From Bacillota bacterium (GTDB lineage Bacteria; Bacillota; Clostridia; Lachnospirales; Cellulosilyticaceae): DNA of 23,129 nucleotides. This document shows, piece by piece, positions 7,736 to 15,871 of this stretch (position 1 is the first letter of the stretch; every line of letters starts with the position of its first letter). The notes under the pieces are model-generated. The model was not told where the DNA came from, made no database searches, and saw only the letters and a program-made list of their open reading frames with translations. The position numbers and the translations under genes are program-made. Location: assembly GCA_023436395.1 (NCBI GenBank), contig JAEZJJ010000034.1:1-23129 (forward strand). Reading direction: 5' to 3'.

Positions 7736-8437
7736 ATGAAGGCATTATTAGCAGGTATCAATTGGAGCCCACTTTTTATCTCATTAAAGACAGGAATCGT
7801 AGCAACTATTGTGGCTTTTATTATAGGAATTTTAATAGCACGTTTAGTGATGAAATTAAATAATACGATGAAATGGATTATAGATAGCCTTTTAACCTTG
7901 CCTCTTGTATTACCACCTACAGTGGCAGGCTTTTTTTTATTACTTATTTTTAGCCTAAAGAGGCCAATTGGCAATTATTTATGGGTGAATGCAGGTGTAA
8001 AAATTGTATTAAATTGGCCAGGGTGTGTTATCGCAGCGACAGTAATTGCCTTTCCTCTTATGTATCGTAATGCAAGAGCTGCCTTTGAGCAGGTGGATAT
8101 CAATATGATTTCAGCTGGAAGGACTTTAGGAATGTCAGAGAGAAAAATTTTTTGGAAGGTCATTATGCCTATTGCCATGCCAGGAATTATTTCGGGGACG
8201 GTTCTTACTTTTGCGAGAGCAATTGGAGAGTATGGGGCAACTTCTATGTTAGCGGGTAATATTTTAGGGAAAACCCAAACGATTGCCCTAGCCATTGCGT
8301 CAGAGGTATCAGCAGGGAATTTTGAATTAGCGGGACTCTGGGTAAGCATTATCATTGTTCTTTCCTTTGGCGTTGTCCTAGGAATCAATATGATTTCCGG
8401 CAAAGGGATGAAACAGATTAGGCGGTGGAATCTATGA
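7736..8437 (+). CDS. modB: Molybdate ABC transporter permease
   Basis: ModB is the membrane channel subunit of the molybdate importer. Its 233 residues form about five to six hydrophobic helices. The cytoplasmic EAA-type coupling loop is visible as GRTLGMSERKIFWKVIMP. It is followed by GEYGATSMLAGN, a motif well conserved in ModB. The ATG has a GAGGAGGG site 6 nt upstream. The stop overlaps the modC start by 4 nt (ATGA), so translation of the two is probably coupled. Confidence 0.93.
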   Translation: MKALLAGINWSPLFISLKTGIVATIVAFIIGILIARLVMKLNNTMKWIIDSLLTLPLVLPPTVAGFFLLLIFSLKRPIGNYLWVNAGVKIVLNWPGCVIAATVIAFPLMYRNARAAFEQVDINMISAGRTLGMSERKIFWKVIMPIAMPGIISGTVLTFARAIGEYGATSMLAGNILGKTQTIALAIASEVSAGNFELAGLWVSIIIVLSFGVVLGINMISGKGMKQIRRWNL

Positions 8438-9492
8438 GTATAAAAGTGAATTTGAGTAAGAAATTAAAAGGTTTTGAGTTAGATATTGCCTTTGAGACAC
8501 AAGGGAAATGTACAGGAATATTAGGTGCATCTGGCTGTGGAAAGAGTATGACTTTGAAATGTATAGCTGGACTAGAACGACCAGATAAAGGAGAAATAAA
8601 GCTAGGGGAGAGAATACTCTTTAGTAAATCACAAAAGATGAATGTCCCACCACAGGAAAGAAAAGTAGGCTATTTGTTTCAAAACTATGCCCTATTTCCT
8701 CATATGACGGTAGAAGGAAATATTGCAATAGGTGTTAAGGAAAGTAAGGAGAAAGCAAAAAGAAAGGTTAATGAGCAAATAGAGTACTTTAGATTAAATG
8801 GATTAGAAGATCATTATCCATCACAGCTCTCAGGGGGACAACAACAAAGGGTAGCACTTGCAAGGATTTTAGCCTATAATCCTGACGTATTGTTATTAGA
8901 TGAACCTTTCTCAGCGTTAGATAGTTTTTTGAAGGATACATTAGCTAAGCAACTTTTGGAAGTTTTAGAGAAGTTTAAAGGAGATATAATGATGGTATCT
9001 CATAATCGAGATGAACTTTATACCTTTTGTGATCAATTGATTGTGATGAAAAATGGTAAGGTATTATTAGAAGGAAGTACAAAGGAAATATTTAAGCAAC
9101 CCAAGAAAATGGAAGTGGCACAGTTAACAGGTTGTAAAAATATTACTGCTATAAAGCGTATAGATAGCCACCATCTATTAGCCATTGATTGGAATCTTAT
9201 ATTAACCACAAAGCAGGAGATAGGAAAATCTATTAAGTATGTGGGAATCAGAGCGCATGAGATGAAACCTATTGATCAGAAAGAAATGCGACTTAATAAG
9301 CCTAGTGAGAATTTTTTCCTAATGGAAGTGGTGAGCAATTTGGAATTTCCCTTTGAAGTAGATTATCTGATAAAAGAAAAACGAAGTAATGCACCAAGAT
9401 CACTATGTTGTCAACTACCTAAGTCACAACAATTAAAATCAAGAGAGGTAAATATTTTTTTACCACCGGAAGCCTTGCTACTTCTAGAGTAG
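8434..9492 (+). CDS. modC: Molybdate ABC transporter ATPase
   Basis: ModC hydrolyses ATP to drive molybdate uptake. The 352-residue protein has Walker A GASGCGKSM (31-39), Q-loop Q83, ABC signature LSGGQ (132-136), Walker B VLLLDE (152-157) and switch H190. Residues after about 230 form the C-terminal regulatory region, where a Mop/TOBE-type domain is expected; the match here is divergent. I prefer ATG 8434, which overlaps the modB stop as ATGA, over the in-frame GTG at 8425. It ends the modABC operon, and the nif operon begins about 300 bp further on. Confidence 0.92.
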   Translation: MSIKVNLSKKLKGFELDIAFETQGKCTGILGASGCGKSMTLKCIAGLERPDKGEIKLGERILFSKSQKMNVPPQERKVGYLFQNYALFPHMTVEGNIAIGVKESKEKAKRKVNEQIEYFRLNGLEDHYPSQLSGGQQQRVALARILAYNPDVLLLDEPFSALDSFLKDTLAKQLLEVLEKFKGDIMMVSHNRDELYTFCDQLIVMKNGKVLLEGSTKEIFKQPKKMEVAQLTGCKNITAIKRIDSHHLLAIDWNLILTTKQEIGKSIKYVGIRAHEMKPIDQKEMRLNKPSENFFLMEVVSNLEFPFEVDYLIKEKRSNAPRSLCCQLPKSQQLKSREVNIFLPPEALLLLE

Positions 9493-9512
9493 GAAGGTTT
9501 TTGTATGATATG

Positions 9513-9524
9513 GAATTTAAATTC
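9513..9524. repeat. 12-bp perfect palindrome GAATTTAAATTC
   Basis: It lies between modC and the nif promoter, about 80 bp upstream of the -35 box. A small CTTCC-N7-GGAAG hairpin (9527-9543) follows but has no T-tract, so no clear modC terminator is visible. The palindrome could be a regulator site or chance. Confidence 0.25.
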
Positions 9525-9605
9525 TACTTCCCTTTAGAGGAAGAATATGTTATTATTAACAAAAAATATATTAAAGTCAAATATTTTTTCAGTAATATCC
9601 CATCA

Positions 9606-9634
9606 TTGAAAGATAAAAGAGACATTTCTATAAT
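9606..9634 (+). promoter_or_regulatory. nif operon promoter (sigma-A type)
   Basis: TTGAAA (9606-9611), an exact 17-bp spacer and a perfect TATAAT (9629-9634) form the strongest promoter match in the window. Transcription would start near 9641 and give a leader of about 160 nt before nifH. I found no GG-N10-GC sigma-54 element between modC and nifH. Confidence 0.7.
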
Positions 9635-9648
9635 TAGATCATAGAGAA

Positions 9649-9688
9649 TTACAAAAAAGTAAATAACGTTTTTACAACGGCGTAGAAA
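9649..9688 (+). promoter_or_regulatory. tandem hexaloop hairpins in the nifH leader (ANTAR-target-like)
   Basis: Hairpin P1 is TTAC (9649-9652), loop AAAAAA (9653-9658), GTAA (9659-9662). Hairpin P2 pairs 9669-9675 with 9682-9688 (7 bp, one G-U) around loop AACGGC (9676-9681), which has A at position 1 and G at position 4. The two share the stem top TTAC/GTA. The P2 loop and 3' arm overlap the 5' arm of the terminator that follows, so P2 and terminator are mutually exclusive. ANTAR antiterminators are known to bind paired hairpins with six-base loops carrying A1 and G4. P1 lacks G4, which weakens the match. Confidence 0.45.
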
Positions 9689-9725
9689 AATGATAGATCT
9701 CATTTTCTGCGCCGTTTTTATTTTT
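9677..9725 (+). terminator. intrinsic terminator in the nifH leader
   Basis: A stem of 16 bp with one bulge and one G-U pairs 9677-9693 with 9700-9715. It closes a TAGATC loop and is followed by TTTTTATTTTT. It lies about 40 nt downstream of the predicted nif start site and 75 nt before nifH, so it would either attenuate nif transcription or stop read-through from modABC. Confidence 0.85.
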
Positions 9726-9799
9726 ACTAGCCCGGGAAGTAAGAATATGCTGATTCTCTAAACGTTAAGAAAGAAAACTATATAAATGGAGGTAGGGTT

Positions 9800-10618
9800 A
9801 TGAGACAAGTAGCGATTTACGGAAAAGGTGGAATTGGCAAGTCAACAACAACACAAAATTTAACAGCAGGTTTAGCAGAAATGGGCAAAAAAGTTATGAT
9901 TGTTGGATGTGACCCTAAAGCAGATTCAACAAGACTTGTGCTAGGAGGGCTTGCACAGAAAACAGTACTAGATACCCTTCGTGAAGAAGGTGAAGATATC
10001 GACCTTGATTTTATCTTAAAAGAAGGTTATGGCGGAATTAAGGGGGTAGAATCAGGTGGACCAGAACCAGGAGTAGGTTGTGCAGGACGTGGTATTATTA
10101 CATCCATTAATTTACTAGAACAATTAGGGGCTTATGAATCAGATTTAGATTATGTCTTTTATGATGTATTAGGCGATGTTGTATGTGGTGGATTTGCAAT
10201 GCCTATTCGTGAAGGTAAAGCACAAGAAATTTATATTGTGTGTTCTGGAGAAATGATGGCACTTTATGCAGCTAATAATATTTCAAAAGGTATTATGAAA
10301 TATGCTAATACAGGTGGGGTAAGACTTGGAGGCCTTATTTGTAACTCTAGAAAAGTGGATGGGGAAGCAGAGCTAGTGCAAGCAGTAGCTAAAGAGTTGG
10401 GCACTCAGATGATTCATTTTGTACCTCGTGATAATGCAGTTCAAAAAGCAGAAATTAATAAAAAGACAGTTATTGATTTTAGTCCAAATGAACCACAAGC
10501 AGATGAGTATAGACAATTAGCTAGAAAAGTAGATGGTAATGATATGTTTGTTATTCCTAAACCACTATCAATTGATAGATTAGAGTCTATTTTAATGCAA
10601 CATGGTATTTTGGATTAA
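9800..10618 (+). CDS. nifH: Nitrogenase iron protein (dinitrogenase reductase)
   Basis: NifH is the homodimeric ATP-dependent electron donor to NifDK and also acts in cofactor assembly. The 272-residue chain matches the short clostridial type. Walker A is GKGGIGKS (8-15). The [4Fe-4S] ligands are C94 (VGCAGRG) and C129 (DVVCGG). R97 is at the position ADP-ribosylated in organisms with DraT. A GGAGGT site precedes the ATG. The nifI genes directly downstream indicate PII-type post-translational control. The leader contains a terminator and hairpins suggesting regulated antitermination. Confidence 0.98.
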   Translation: MRQVAIYGKGGIGKSTTTQNLTAGLAEMGKKVMIVGCDPKADSTRLVLGGLAQKTVLDTLREEGEDIDLDFILKEGYGGIKGVESGGPEPGVGCAGRGIITSINLLEQLGAYESDLDYVFYDVLGDVVCGGFAMPIREGKAQEIYIVCSGEMMALYAANNISKGIMKYANTGGVRLGGLICNSRKVDGEAELVQAVAKELGTQMIHFVPRDNAVQKAEINKKTVIDFSPNEPQADEYRQLARKVDGNDMFVIPKPLSIDRLESILMQHGILD

Positions 10619-10690
10619 TGATAGAGGTATAAAAAGAGAAGGACACTTAATGGTTATAGATAATGTTATTGATTAAGGGAGGTAGAACAT

Positions 10691-11017
10691 ATGGTATTAG
10701 TTCGTGCAATTATTAGAACACAGAAGGTAGGCGAGGTTTTAACTGAACTTCTTTCAGCTGGGTTTCCAGCAGTAACAAAAATGGATGTATTTGGTCGTGG
10801 TAAGCAAAAAGGGGTTAAAGTAGGAGAAGTCTACTATGATGAAATTCCAAAGGAAATGTTACTTATGGTAGTTAAAGATGAAGACAAAGATGATGTTATT
10901 AAAATTATTATGAAGTATGCGAGAACCGGTGAAAAAGGAAATTTTGGTGATGGACGTATCTTCGTAAGTCCAGTAGAACAAGCTTATACGATTAGTACGA
11001 AAACATCAGGGTTATAG
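10691..11017 (+). CDS. nifI1: Nitrogenase regulatory PII-type protein NifI1
   Basis: NifI1 and NifI2 form a complex that binds NifDK and shuts off activity when ammonium is available; 2-oxoglutarate and ATP reverse this. The 108-residue protein has the GlnB fold signature with the NifI1-specific T-loop region GRGKQKGVKVGEVYYDEIPK and the C-terminal loop GNFGDGRIFVSPV. The typical PII uridylylation tyrosine context is absent. GGGAGGT precedes the ATG. The placement between nifH and nifD is characteristic of clostridia and methanogens. Confidence 0.93.
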   Translation: MVLVRAIIRTQKVGEVLTELLSAGFPAVTKMDVFGRGKQKGVKVGEVYYDEIPKEMLLMVVKDEDKDDVIKIIMKYARTGEKGNFGDGRIFVSPVEQAYTISTKTSGL

Positions 11018-11029
11018 GAGGGACTGTCT

Positions 11030-11422
11030 ATGAAAGAAATCATGGCAATTGTAAGACAGAACAAAGTAAATGCCACTAAAAATGCATTAGCTGAAGCTGG
11101 TTTTCCTGCTTTTACCTGTAGAAAGATAATGGGAAGAGGTAAAAGGCCTATTGATTTATCTTTAGTGCAGACTATTCTCTCAGCAGAAGAAATGCCTATT
11201 TCACCAGTAGGGGAATATATTACAGAAGTTTTAAGACTTATACCCAAAAGGTGTTTTGTGCTTGTTGTACCTGATGAAAAGGTAGAACACCTTGTGAAGG
11301 TCATTATGGAAGTTAATAGTACAGGAAATCCAGGAGATGGCAAAATATTTGTATTACCGATTATGGAATCATATCGTGTAAGAGATGGTCAAAGTATTAA
11401 CGATATAGATTCTTCTTACTAG
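11030..11422 (+). CDS. nifI2: Nitrogenase regulatory PII-type protein NifI2
   Basis: Partner of NifI1 in ammonium switch-off of nitrogenase. The 130-residue protein is longer than NifI1 because of an extended T-loop (about 38-68, starting GRGKRPIDLSL), typical of NifI2. It has a GNPGDGKIFVLPI C-terminal loop and ends in a short polar tail. It begins 12 nt after the nifI1 stop with an AGGAGGG-like site. nifD follows 11 nt downstream, so stoichiometric expression with nifDK is likely. Confidence 0.93.
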   Translation: MKEIMAIVRQNKVNATKNALAEAGFPAFTCRKIMGRGKRPIDLSLVQTILSAEEMPISPVGEYITEVLRLIPKRCFVLVVPDEKVEHLVKVIMEVNSTGNPGDGKIFVLPIMESYRVRDGQSINDIDSSY

Positions 11423-11433
11423 GAGGTGAAGAT

Positions 11434-13044
11434 ATGGCTTCAGATATTAGAGATAAAGTGTTAGAGAAGTATAGCGCTAGAGTTTATAAAAATAGGAAGG
11501 AACATGTTATTAGTATTGGTGACACACAGCCAGATACTATAGTAGCTAATACAAGGGCAATCCCTGGAATTATTACACAACGTGGATGTTGCTATGCAGG
11601 TTGTAAAGGGGTAGTACTAGGACCTATTAAGGATGCTGCTATTATTGTACATGGCCCAATTGGGTGTTCGTTCTATGCATGGGGTACGAGGAGACATAAG
11701 GCTTTTGCAGATGAGAAAGATGGAGAGAAAGCAGATTGCTATCTAGAATACTGTTTTTCAACAGATATGCAAGAACCTGATATTGTATTTGGTGGTGAGA
11801 AGAAGTTAAAGCAAGCTATTACAGAGGCCGTTGAGATCTTCCATCCAGCCATTATACTTATTTGCTCCACATGTCCAGTAGGGCTTATAGGAGATGATAT
11901 TCATGCTGTAGCAAAATGGACAGAAGCAGAATTTGGAACAAAGGCTATCGCATTTAGTTGTGAGGGGTATAAGGGAGTTAGTCAGTCAGCTGGGCATCAT
12001 ATTGCCAATAATCAATTAATTCGTTATGTCATAGGTACAGGAGACAAAGAGCCTAAAACAAAGTACAGTGTAAACTTATTAGGTGAATATAATATTGGTG
12101 GTGATGGCTGGGAAGTGGAAAGACTTTTAAAACGCTGTGGTATAGAGGTTGTTTCTGTATTTACAGGTGGAGGTAGCTACAGAGATCTAAAGAATTCCCA
12201 TCTAGCTCATCTCAATCTGGTTCAATGTCATCGTTCCATTAACTATGTGGCAGAAATGATGCAAGATAAATATGGGATAGACTGGATAAAAGTTAATTTT
12301 GTAGGCGTTGAATCAAGTGCAAAATCCCTTAGAGATATTGGTGAATATTTCGGTGATGAGACATTAAAAGCACGAATTGAAGAAGTTATAGCAGATGAAA
12401 TAGCAGCTATTACTGATGAATTAGAATACTACAAAAGTAAGCTAAAGGGTAAATCAGCAGCACTTTATGTAGGAGGCTCTAGGTCTCATCATTATCAACT
12501 TTTATTAAAAGACTTTGGTGTACGCACTGTACTTGCAGGTTATGAATTTGCCCATAGAGATGACTATGAAGGGAGAGAGGTTATCCCAGATATTAAGCCA
12601 GATGCAGATAGCAAAAACATTGAAAGTATTGAAGTAGAACCAGATCCAAAATATTATAGAGTTCTTTTAACTGAGGAGCAAAAAGCTGCTTTACTAGAAA
12701 AGGGAGTACCTATTAACTACTATGAAGGTATGTTTAAGGAGATGGAAGAGGGAGCTATTATTACAGATGATTTAAATCATTTTGAAACAGAAGAATTTCT
12801 AAAAATTCTCAAACCTGATGTGTTTTTCTCAGGGATAAAGGATAAGTTTGTTACACAAAAAAATGGCATGCTCTCTAGACAGCTCCATTCTTATGATTAT
12901 AGTGGTCCTTATGCTGGTTTTAGAGGTGCAATAACATTTGGTCATGATTTAGTGATGGGATTATATACTCCAGCTTGGAGCTACATGAGAGCCCCCTGGA
13001 AAAGTATCCCTAGTATTCAAGGTGCATTAGGAGGTGAGGTGTAA
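11434..13044 (+). CDS. nifD: Nitrogenase MoFe protein alpha subunit
   Basis: Catalytic subunit carrying FeMo-co and half of each P-cluster. P-cluster ligands are C52, C78 and C147. FeMo-co ligands are C265 (LVQCHRS) and H485 (LHSYDYSG). Cofactor-pocket residues Q184, H188 and R350 are present. The length of 536 residues exceeds the common ~480-490 because of an insertion at about 380-440, known from the C. pasteurianum-type alpha subunit. An unusual second cysteine, C53, adjoins the P-cluster ligand (RGCCYAGC), with C57 nearby. The stop overlaps the nifK start by one base (TAATG), coupling the two translations. Confidence 0.98.
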   Translation: MASDIRDKVLEKYSARVYKNRKEHVISIGDTQPDTIVANTRAIPGIITQRGCCYAGCKGVVLGPIKDAAIIVHGPIGCSFYAWGTRRHKAFADEKDGEKADCYLEYCFSTDMQEPDIVFGGEKKLKQAITEAVEIFHPAIILICSTCPVGLIGDDIHAVAKWTEAEFGTKAIAFSCEGYKGVSQSAGHHIANNQLIRYVIGTGDKEPKTKYSVNLLGEYNIGGDGWEVERLLKRCGIEVVSVFTGGGSYRDLKNSHLAHLNLVQCHRSINYVAEMMQDKYGIDWIKVNFVGVESSAKSLRDIGEYFGDETLKARIEEVIADEIAAITDELEYYKSKLKGKSAALYVGGSRSHHYQLLLKDFGVRTVLAGYEFAHRDDYEGREVIPDIKPDADSKNIESIEVEPDPKYYRVLLTEEQKAALLEKGVPINYYEGMFKEMEEGAIITDDLNHFETEEFLKILKPDVFFSGIKDKFVTQKNGMLSRQLHSYDYSGPYAGFRGAITFGHDLVMGLYTPAWSYMRAPWKSIPSIQGALGGEV

Positions 13045-14408
13045 TGCTTAATTATACACCAAAAGAAATATGTGATAGAAAAGCACTCCGTATTAATCCA
13101 GCCAAGACTTGTCAGCCTGTAGGTGCATTATATGCAGCATTAGGTGTGCACAATTGTTTACCTCATAGCCACGGTTCTCAAGGATGTGTGGCTTTTCACA
13201 GAATGTATTTAACAAGGCATTTTAAAGATCCTGTAATGGCTTCATCTAGCTCCTTTACAGAAGGGGCTTCTGTATTTGGTGGTGGTAGTAATTTAAAGAC
13301 AGCTGTTAAAAATATTTTTGATTTATATAATCCAGAAATAATAGCAGTTCATACTACTTGTTTATCAGAGACGATTGGTGATGACCTAAATGCTCTAATT
13401 ACAGAGATGAGTATACCTGAGGGTAAATATGTGGTTCATTGCAATACGCCAAGTTATAAGGGGTCTCATGTAACAGGTTTCACCAATATGGTAAGTGGAT
13501 TTATTAACTATTTAGCTACTAAAAGTGGAACATCTAATGAAAAAGTATGTTTAATGCCAGGTTTTGTAAATCCAGGAGATATGAGAGAGTATAGGAGACT
13601 ATTTAACGCCATGAAAGTGCCTTTTACTATGCTTCCTGATACAAGTGGCGTATTAGATGGCCCTATGACTGGTAAATATGAAATGTTTCCAAAGGGAGGC
13701 ACTTTAATAGAGGATATTAAGGGACTTGGAGATTGTATAAAAACCATTGCCTTAGGTGTGCATACTTCAGAAGCATCAGCAGAAGTGCTTAGGAAGAAAT
13801 GTGGTGTAACCTTTGAAGCGTTACCTCTTCCAATGGGTATAGAGGCAACAGACAAATTGATGATGGCACTTCAAGAAGTTTCCAAAGAAGATGTACCAGC
13901 TGTTATTGAAGAAGAGAGAGGGCAACTTGTAGATATGATGGTGGATATTCATCCTTATACCTATGGTAAAAAGGTTGCCATATATGGTGATCCAGATACA
14001 GTATTAGGGATAACTGCTTTTGCACTTGAATTAGGTATGATTCCTAAATATGTTTTAACAGGAACTCCCGGTAGTCAATTTGAAGTAGAAGGAAATGCAC
14101 TTTTAGAAAAGTTTGGCGTAGAAGGTTGCACTGTTAAAGCAGATAGCGATTTATTCTTACTTCATCAATGGATTAAAAATGAAAAAGTAGATCTCCTTAT
14201 TGGTGGTACTCATGGTAAGACCATTGCTAGAGCAGAAGATATACCTCTTGTGAGAATGGGATTCCCTATTATTGATCGCTATATTCATTCTTATATGCCA
14301 TTGGTAGGTTATAAAGGTGGAATGAGAATGGCGGAACTCATTGTAAATGCCATTATGGATTATCAAGATAGTCATTGTGAAGAGAAAGATTTAGAAATTG
14401 TTATGTAA
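13044..14408 (+). CDS. nifK: Nitrogenase MoFe protein beta subunit
   Basis: Beta subunit of the alpha2-beta2 MoFe protein, sharing the P-cluster. P-cluster ligands are C23 (KTCQPVG), C48 (SQGCVAF) and C106 (HTTCLSET). At 454 residues it lacks the ~50-residue N-terminal extension of proteobacterial NifK, as in C. pasteurianum. Its ATG overlaps the nifD stop, and AGGAGGTGAGG within the nifD end serves as ribosome binding site. A strong hairpin without T-tract lies between it and nifE. Confidence 0.98.
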   Translation: MLNYTPKEICDRKALRINPAKTCQPVGALYAALGVHNCLPHSHGSQGCVAFHRMYLTRHFKDPVMASSSSFTEGASVFGGGSNLKTAVKNIFDLYNPEIIAVHTTCLSETIGDDLNALITEMSIPEGKYVVHCNTPSYKGSHVTGFTNMVSGFINYLATKSGTSNEKVCLMPGFVNPGDMREYRRLFNAMKVPFTMLPDTSGVLDGPMTGKYEMFPKGGTLIEDIKGLGDCIKTIALGVHTSEASAEVLRKKCGVTFEALPLPMGIEATDKLMMALQEVSKEDVPAVIEEERGQLVDMMVDIHPYTYGKKVAIYGDPDTVLGITAFALELGMIPKYVLTGTPGSQFEVEGNALLEKFGVEGCTVKADSDLFLLHQWIKNEKVDLLIGGTHGKTIARAEDIPLVRMGFPIIDRYIHSYMPLVGYKGGMRMAELIVNAIMDYQDSHCEEKDLEIVM

Positions 14409-14422
14409 TAAGAAGGTAAAAG

Positions 14423-14458
14423 GCAAGTAGAGGAAAGGATGGGTCTTTCCTCTCTTGC
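14423..14458 (+). promoter_or_regulatory. intercistronic hairpin between nifK and nifE
   Basis: GCAAG (14423-14427) pairs with CTTGC (14454-14458), and AGAGGAAAG (14429-14437) pairs with CTTTCCTCT (14445-14453). This gives 14 bp with one bulged T and a 7-nt loop. No T-tract follows (ATATATAAAAAG), so it is not a standard terminator. It is more likely an mRNA processing or stabilising element separating highly expressed nifHDK from nifEN-B. Confidence 0.6.
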
Positions 14459-14498
14459 ATATATAAAAAGCGGAGAAGGATAGAAGGGAAGTGTTAGG

Positions 14499-15869
14499 AT
14501 GAGCTTAATGAAAGAAAAGGCGCTTGAAAAAAACATTTTAGAAGAAAGAAAAGATTCAATACGACTAATGGAATCAACATGTAGTGGCCAAGGCATTAAG
14601 TGCGATACTGACAGTGTTTCCGGATCCGTAAGTCAAAGGGCTTGTGTATATTGTGGAGCTAGAGTTGTACTTAATCCTATAACAGATGCTTTTCATATTG
14701 TACATGGACCTATTGGATGTGCCAGTTATACATGGGATATTAGAGGAAGTTTAAGTAGTGGAGATGACTTATATAGAAATAGTTTTTCAACAGACTTAAG
14801 AGAAACAGATGTTATCTTTGGGGGGGAGAAAAAACTTATCTCAGCTATTGAAGAAGTAGCTAATAAATATCATCCTAAGGTGATCTTTATTTATGCTACA
14901 TGTATTGTAGGTGTGATAGGGGATGATGTAGATGCTGTTTGTAGAACCATGTCTACTAAATATGAGATACCTATTATTCCTGTGAAATCACCTGGTTTCT
15001 CGGGGAATAAGTCTACAGGCTATCGTATGGCTTGTAATGCTATTATGGAAGTTATCAAACCTTATAAAGATAGAGGTAAAATAAATGGTATCAATATATT
15101 AGGTGATTTTAACTTAGCAGGTGAGATGTGGATTATTAAAGACTACCTGAAACAAATAGGTATTGAGGTAGTAGCGGGTTTGACTGGTGACTCTATCTAT
15201 GACAACTTAATCAAGGCACCAGGGGCAAGGCTGAATATTGTGCAATGTGCAGGCTCCAGTACTTATTTAGCTAAGCGAATGGAAGAAGAGATGGGAATAC
15301 CTTTTATTAAGGTGAGTTTCTTTGGGATTGAGGACACTACAAACTCTCTTATTAGAATAGCTGAAGCTTTAGGGAATAGGGAAGCTAGAGAAAAGGCTAT
15401 TACATTAACTAAGCAAAGGACCATGGAACTACAAGCTTTTGTGAATAAATATAAAAGAAATCTACAAGGGAAAAAAGCTGCTATTTATGTAGGAGGTGGA
15501 TTTAAGGCAATCTCCCTTATAAGGCAGTTTGAAACCTTAGGGATTAAAACAGTAGTAGTAGGAACACAGACAGGTAAAAAAGAAGATTATGAGATTATAG
15601 CTAGTTTAGTAGATTTAGATACAGTTATTTTAGATGATGCTAATCCAGCTGAATTAGAAACCTTTTTAAAACAAAAAGGAGCAGATATTTTAGTAGGGGG
15701 TGTGAAAGAAAGACCATTAGCCTATAAACTGGGAATTGCCTTTTGTGATCATAACCATGAAAGAAAACATCCATTAGCAGGTTTTGAAGGCGTTGTGAAC
15801 TTTACAAAAGAGATTAACTCTAGTATTAACCACCCTATATGGGACTATCTACAATTAGAGGAGGGATGA
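14499..15869 (+). CDS. nifE: FeMo-co assembly scaffold subunit NifE
   Basis: NifE with NifN forms the scaffold on which the NifB cofactor is matured by adding Mo and homocitrate. The 456-residue protein is a NifD paralogue: C49 (RACVYCG), C74 (GPIGCASY) and C135 (YATCIVG) correspond to the cluster-binding cysteines. The NifD insertion and the histidine-bearing C-terminus are absent. The ribosome binding site is AAGGGA at 14484-14489. The end overlaps the GAGGAGGG site region of nifN-B, so translation is likely coupled. Confidence 0.95.
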   Translation: MSLMKEKALEKNILEERKDSIRLMESTCSGQGIKCDTDSVSGSVSQRACVYCGARVVLNPITDAFHIVHGPIGCASYTWDIRGSLSSGDDLYRNSFSTDLRETDVIFGGEKKLISAIEEVANKYHPKVIFIYATCIVGVIGDDVDAVCRTMSTKYEIPIIPVKSPGFSGNKSTGYRMACNAIMEVIKPYKDRGKINGINILGDFNLAGEMWIIKDYLKQIGIEVVAGLTGDSIYDNLIKAPGARLNIVQCAGSSTYLAKRMEEEMGIPFIKVSFFGIEDTTNSLIRIAEALGNREAREKAITLTKQRTMELQAFVNKYKRNLQGKKAAIYVGGGFKAISLIRQFETLGIKTVVVGTQTGKKEDYEIIASLVDLDTVILDDANPAELETFLKQKGADILVGGVKERPLAYKLGIAFCDHNHERKHPLAGFEGVVNFTKEINSSINHPIWDYLQLEEG

Positions 15870-15871
15870 GG

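Noticed and set aside
7975..8403. Minus-strand 142-codon frame antisense to modB
   Set aside because: Mirror frame of a clearly conserved permease gene.
9493..9799. Sigma-54 (-24/-12) promoter and NifA-type site before nifH
   Set aside because: No GG-N10-GC element with flanking consensus and no TGT-N10-ACA site was found; a sigma-A type promoter is present instead.
14372..14596. Minus-strand frame across the nifK-nifE gap
   Set aside because: It overlaps both conserved genes and the intercistronic hairpin and has no recognisable product.
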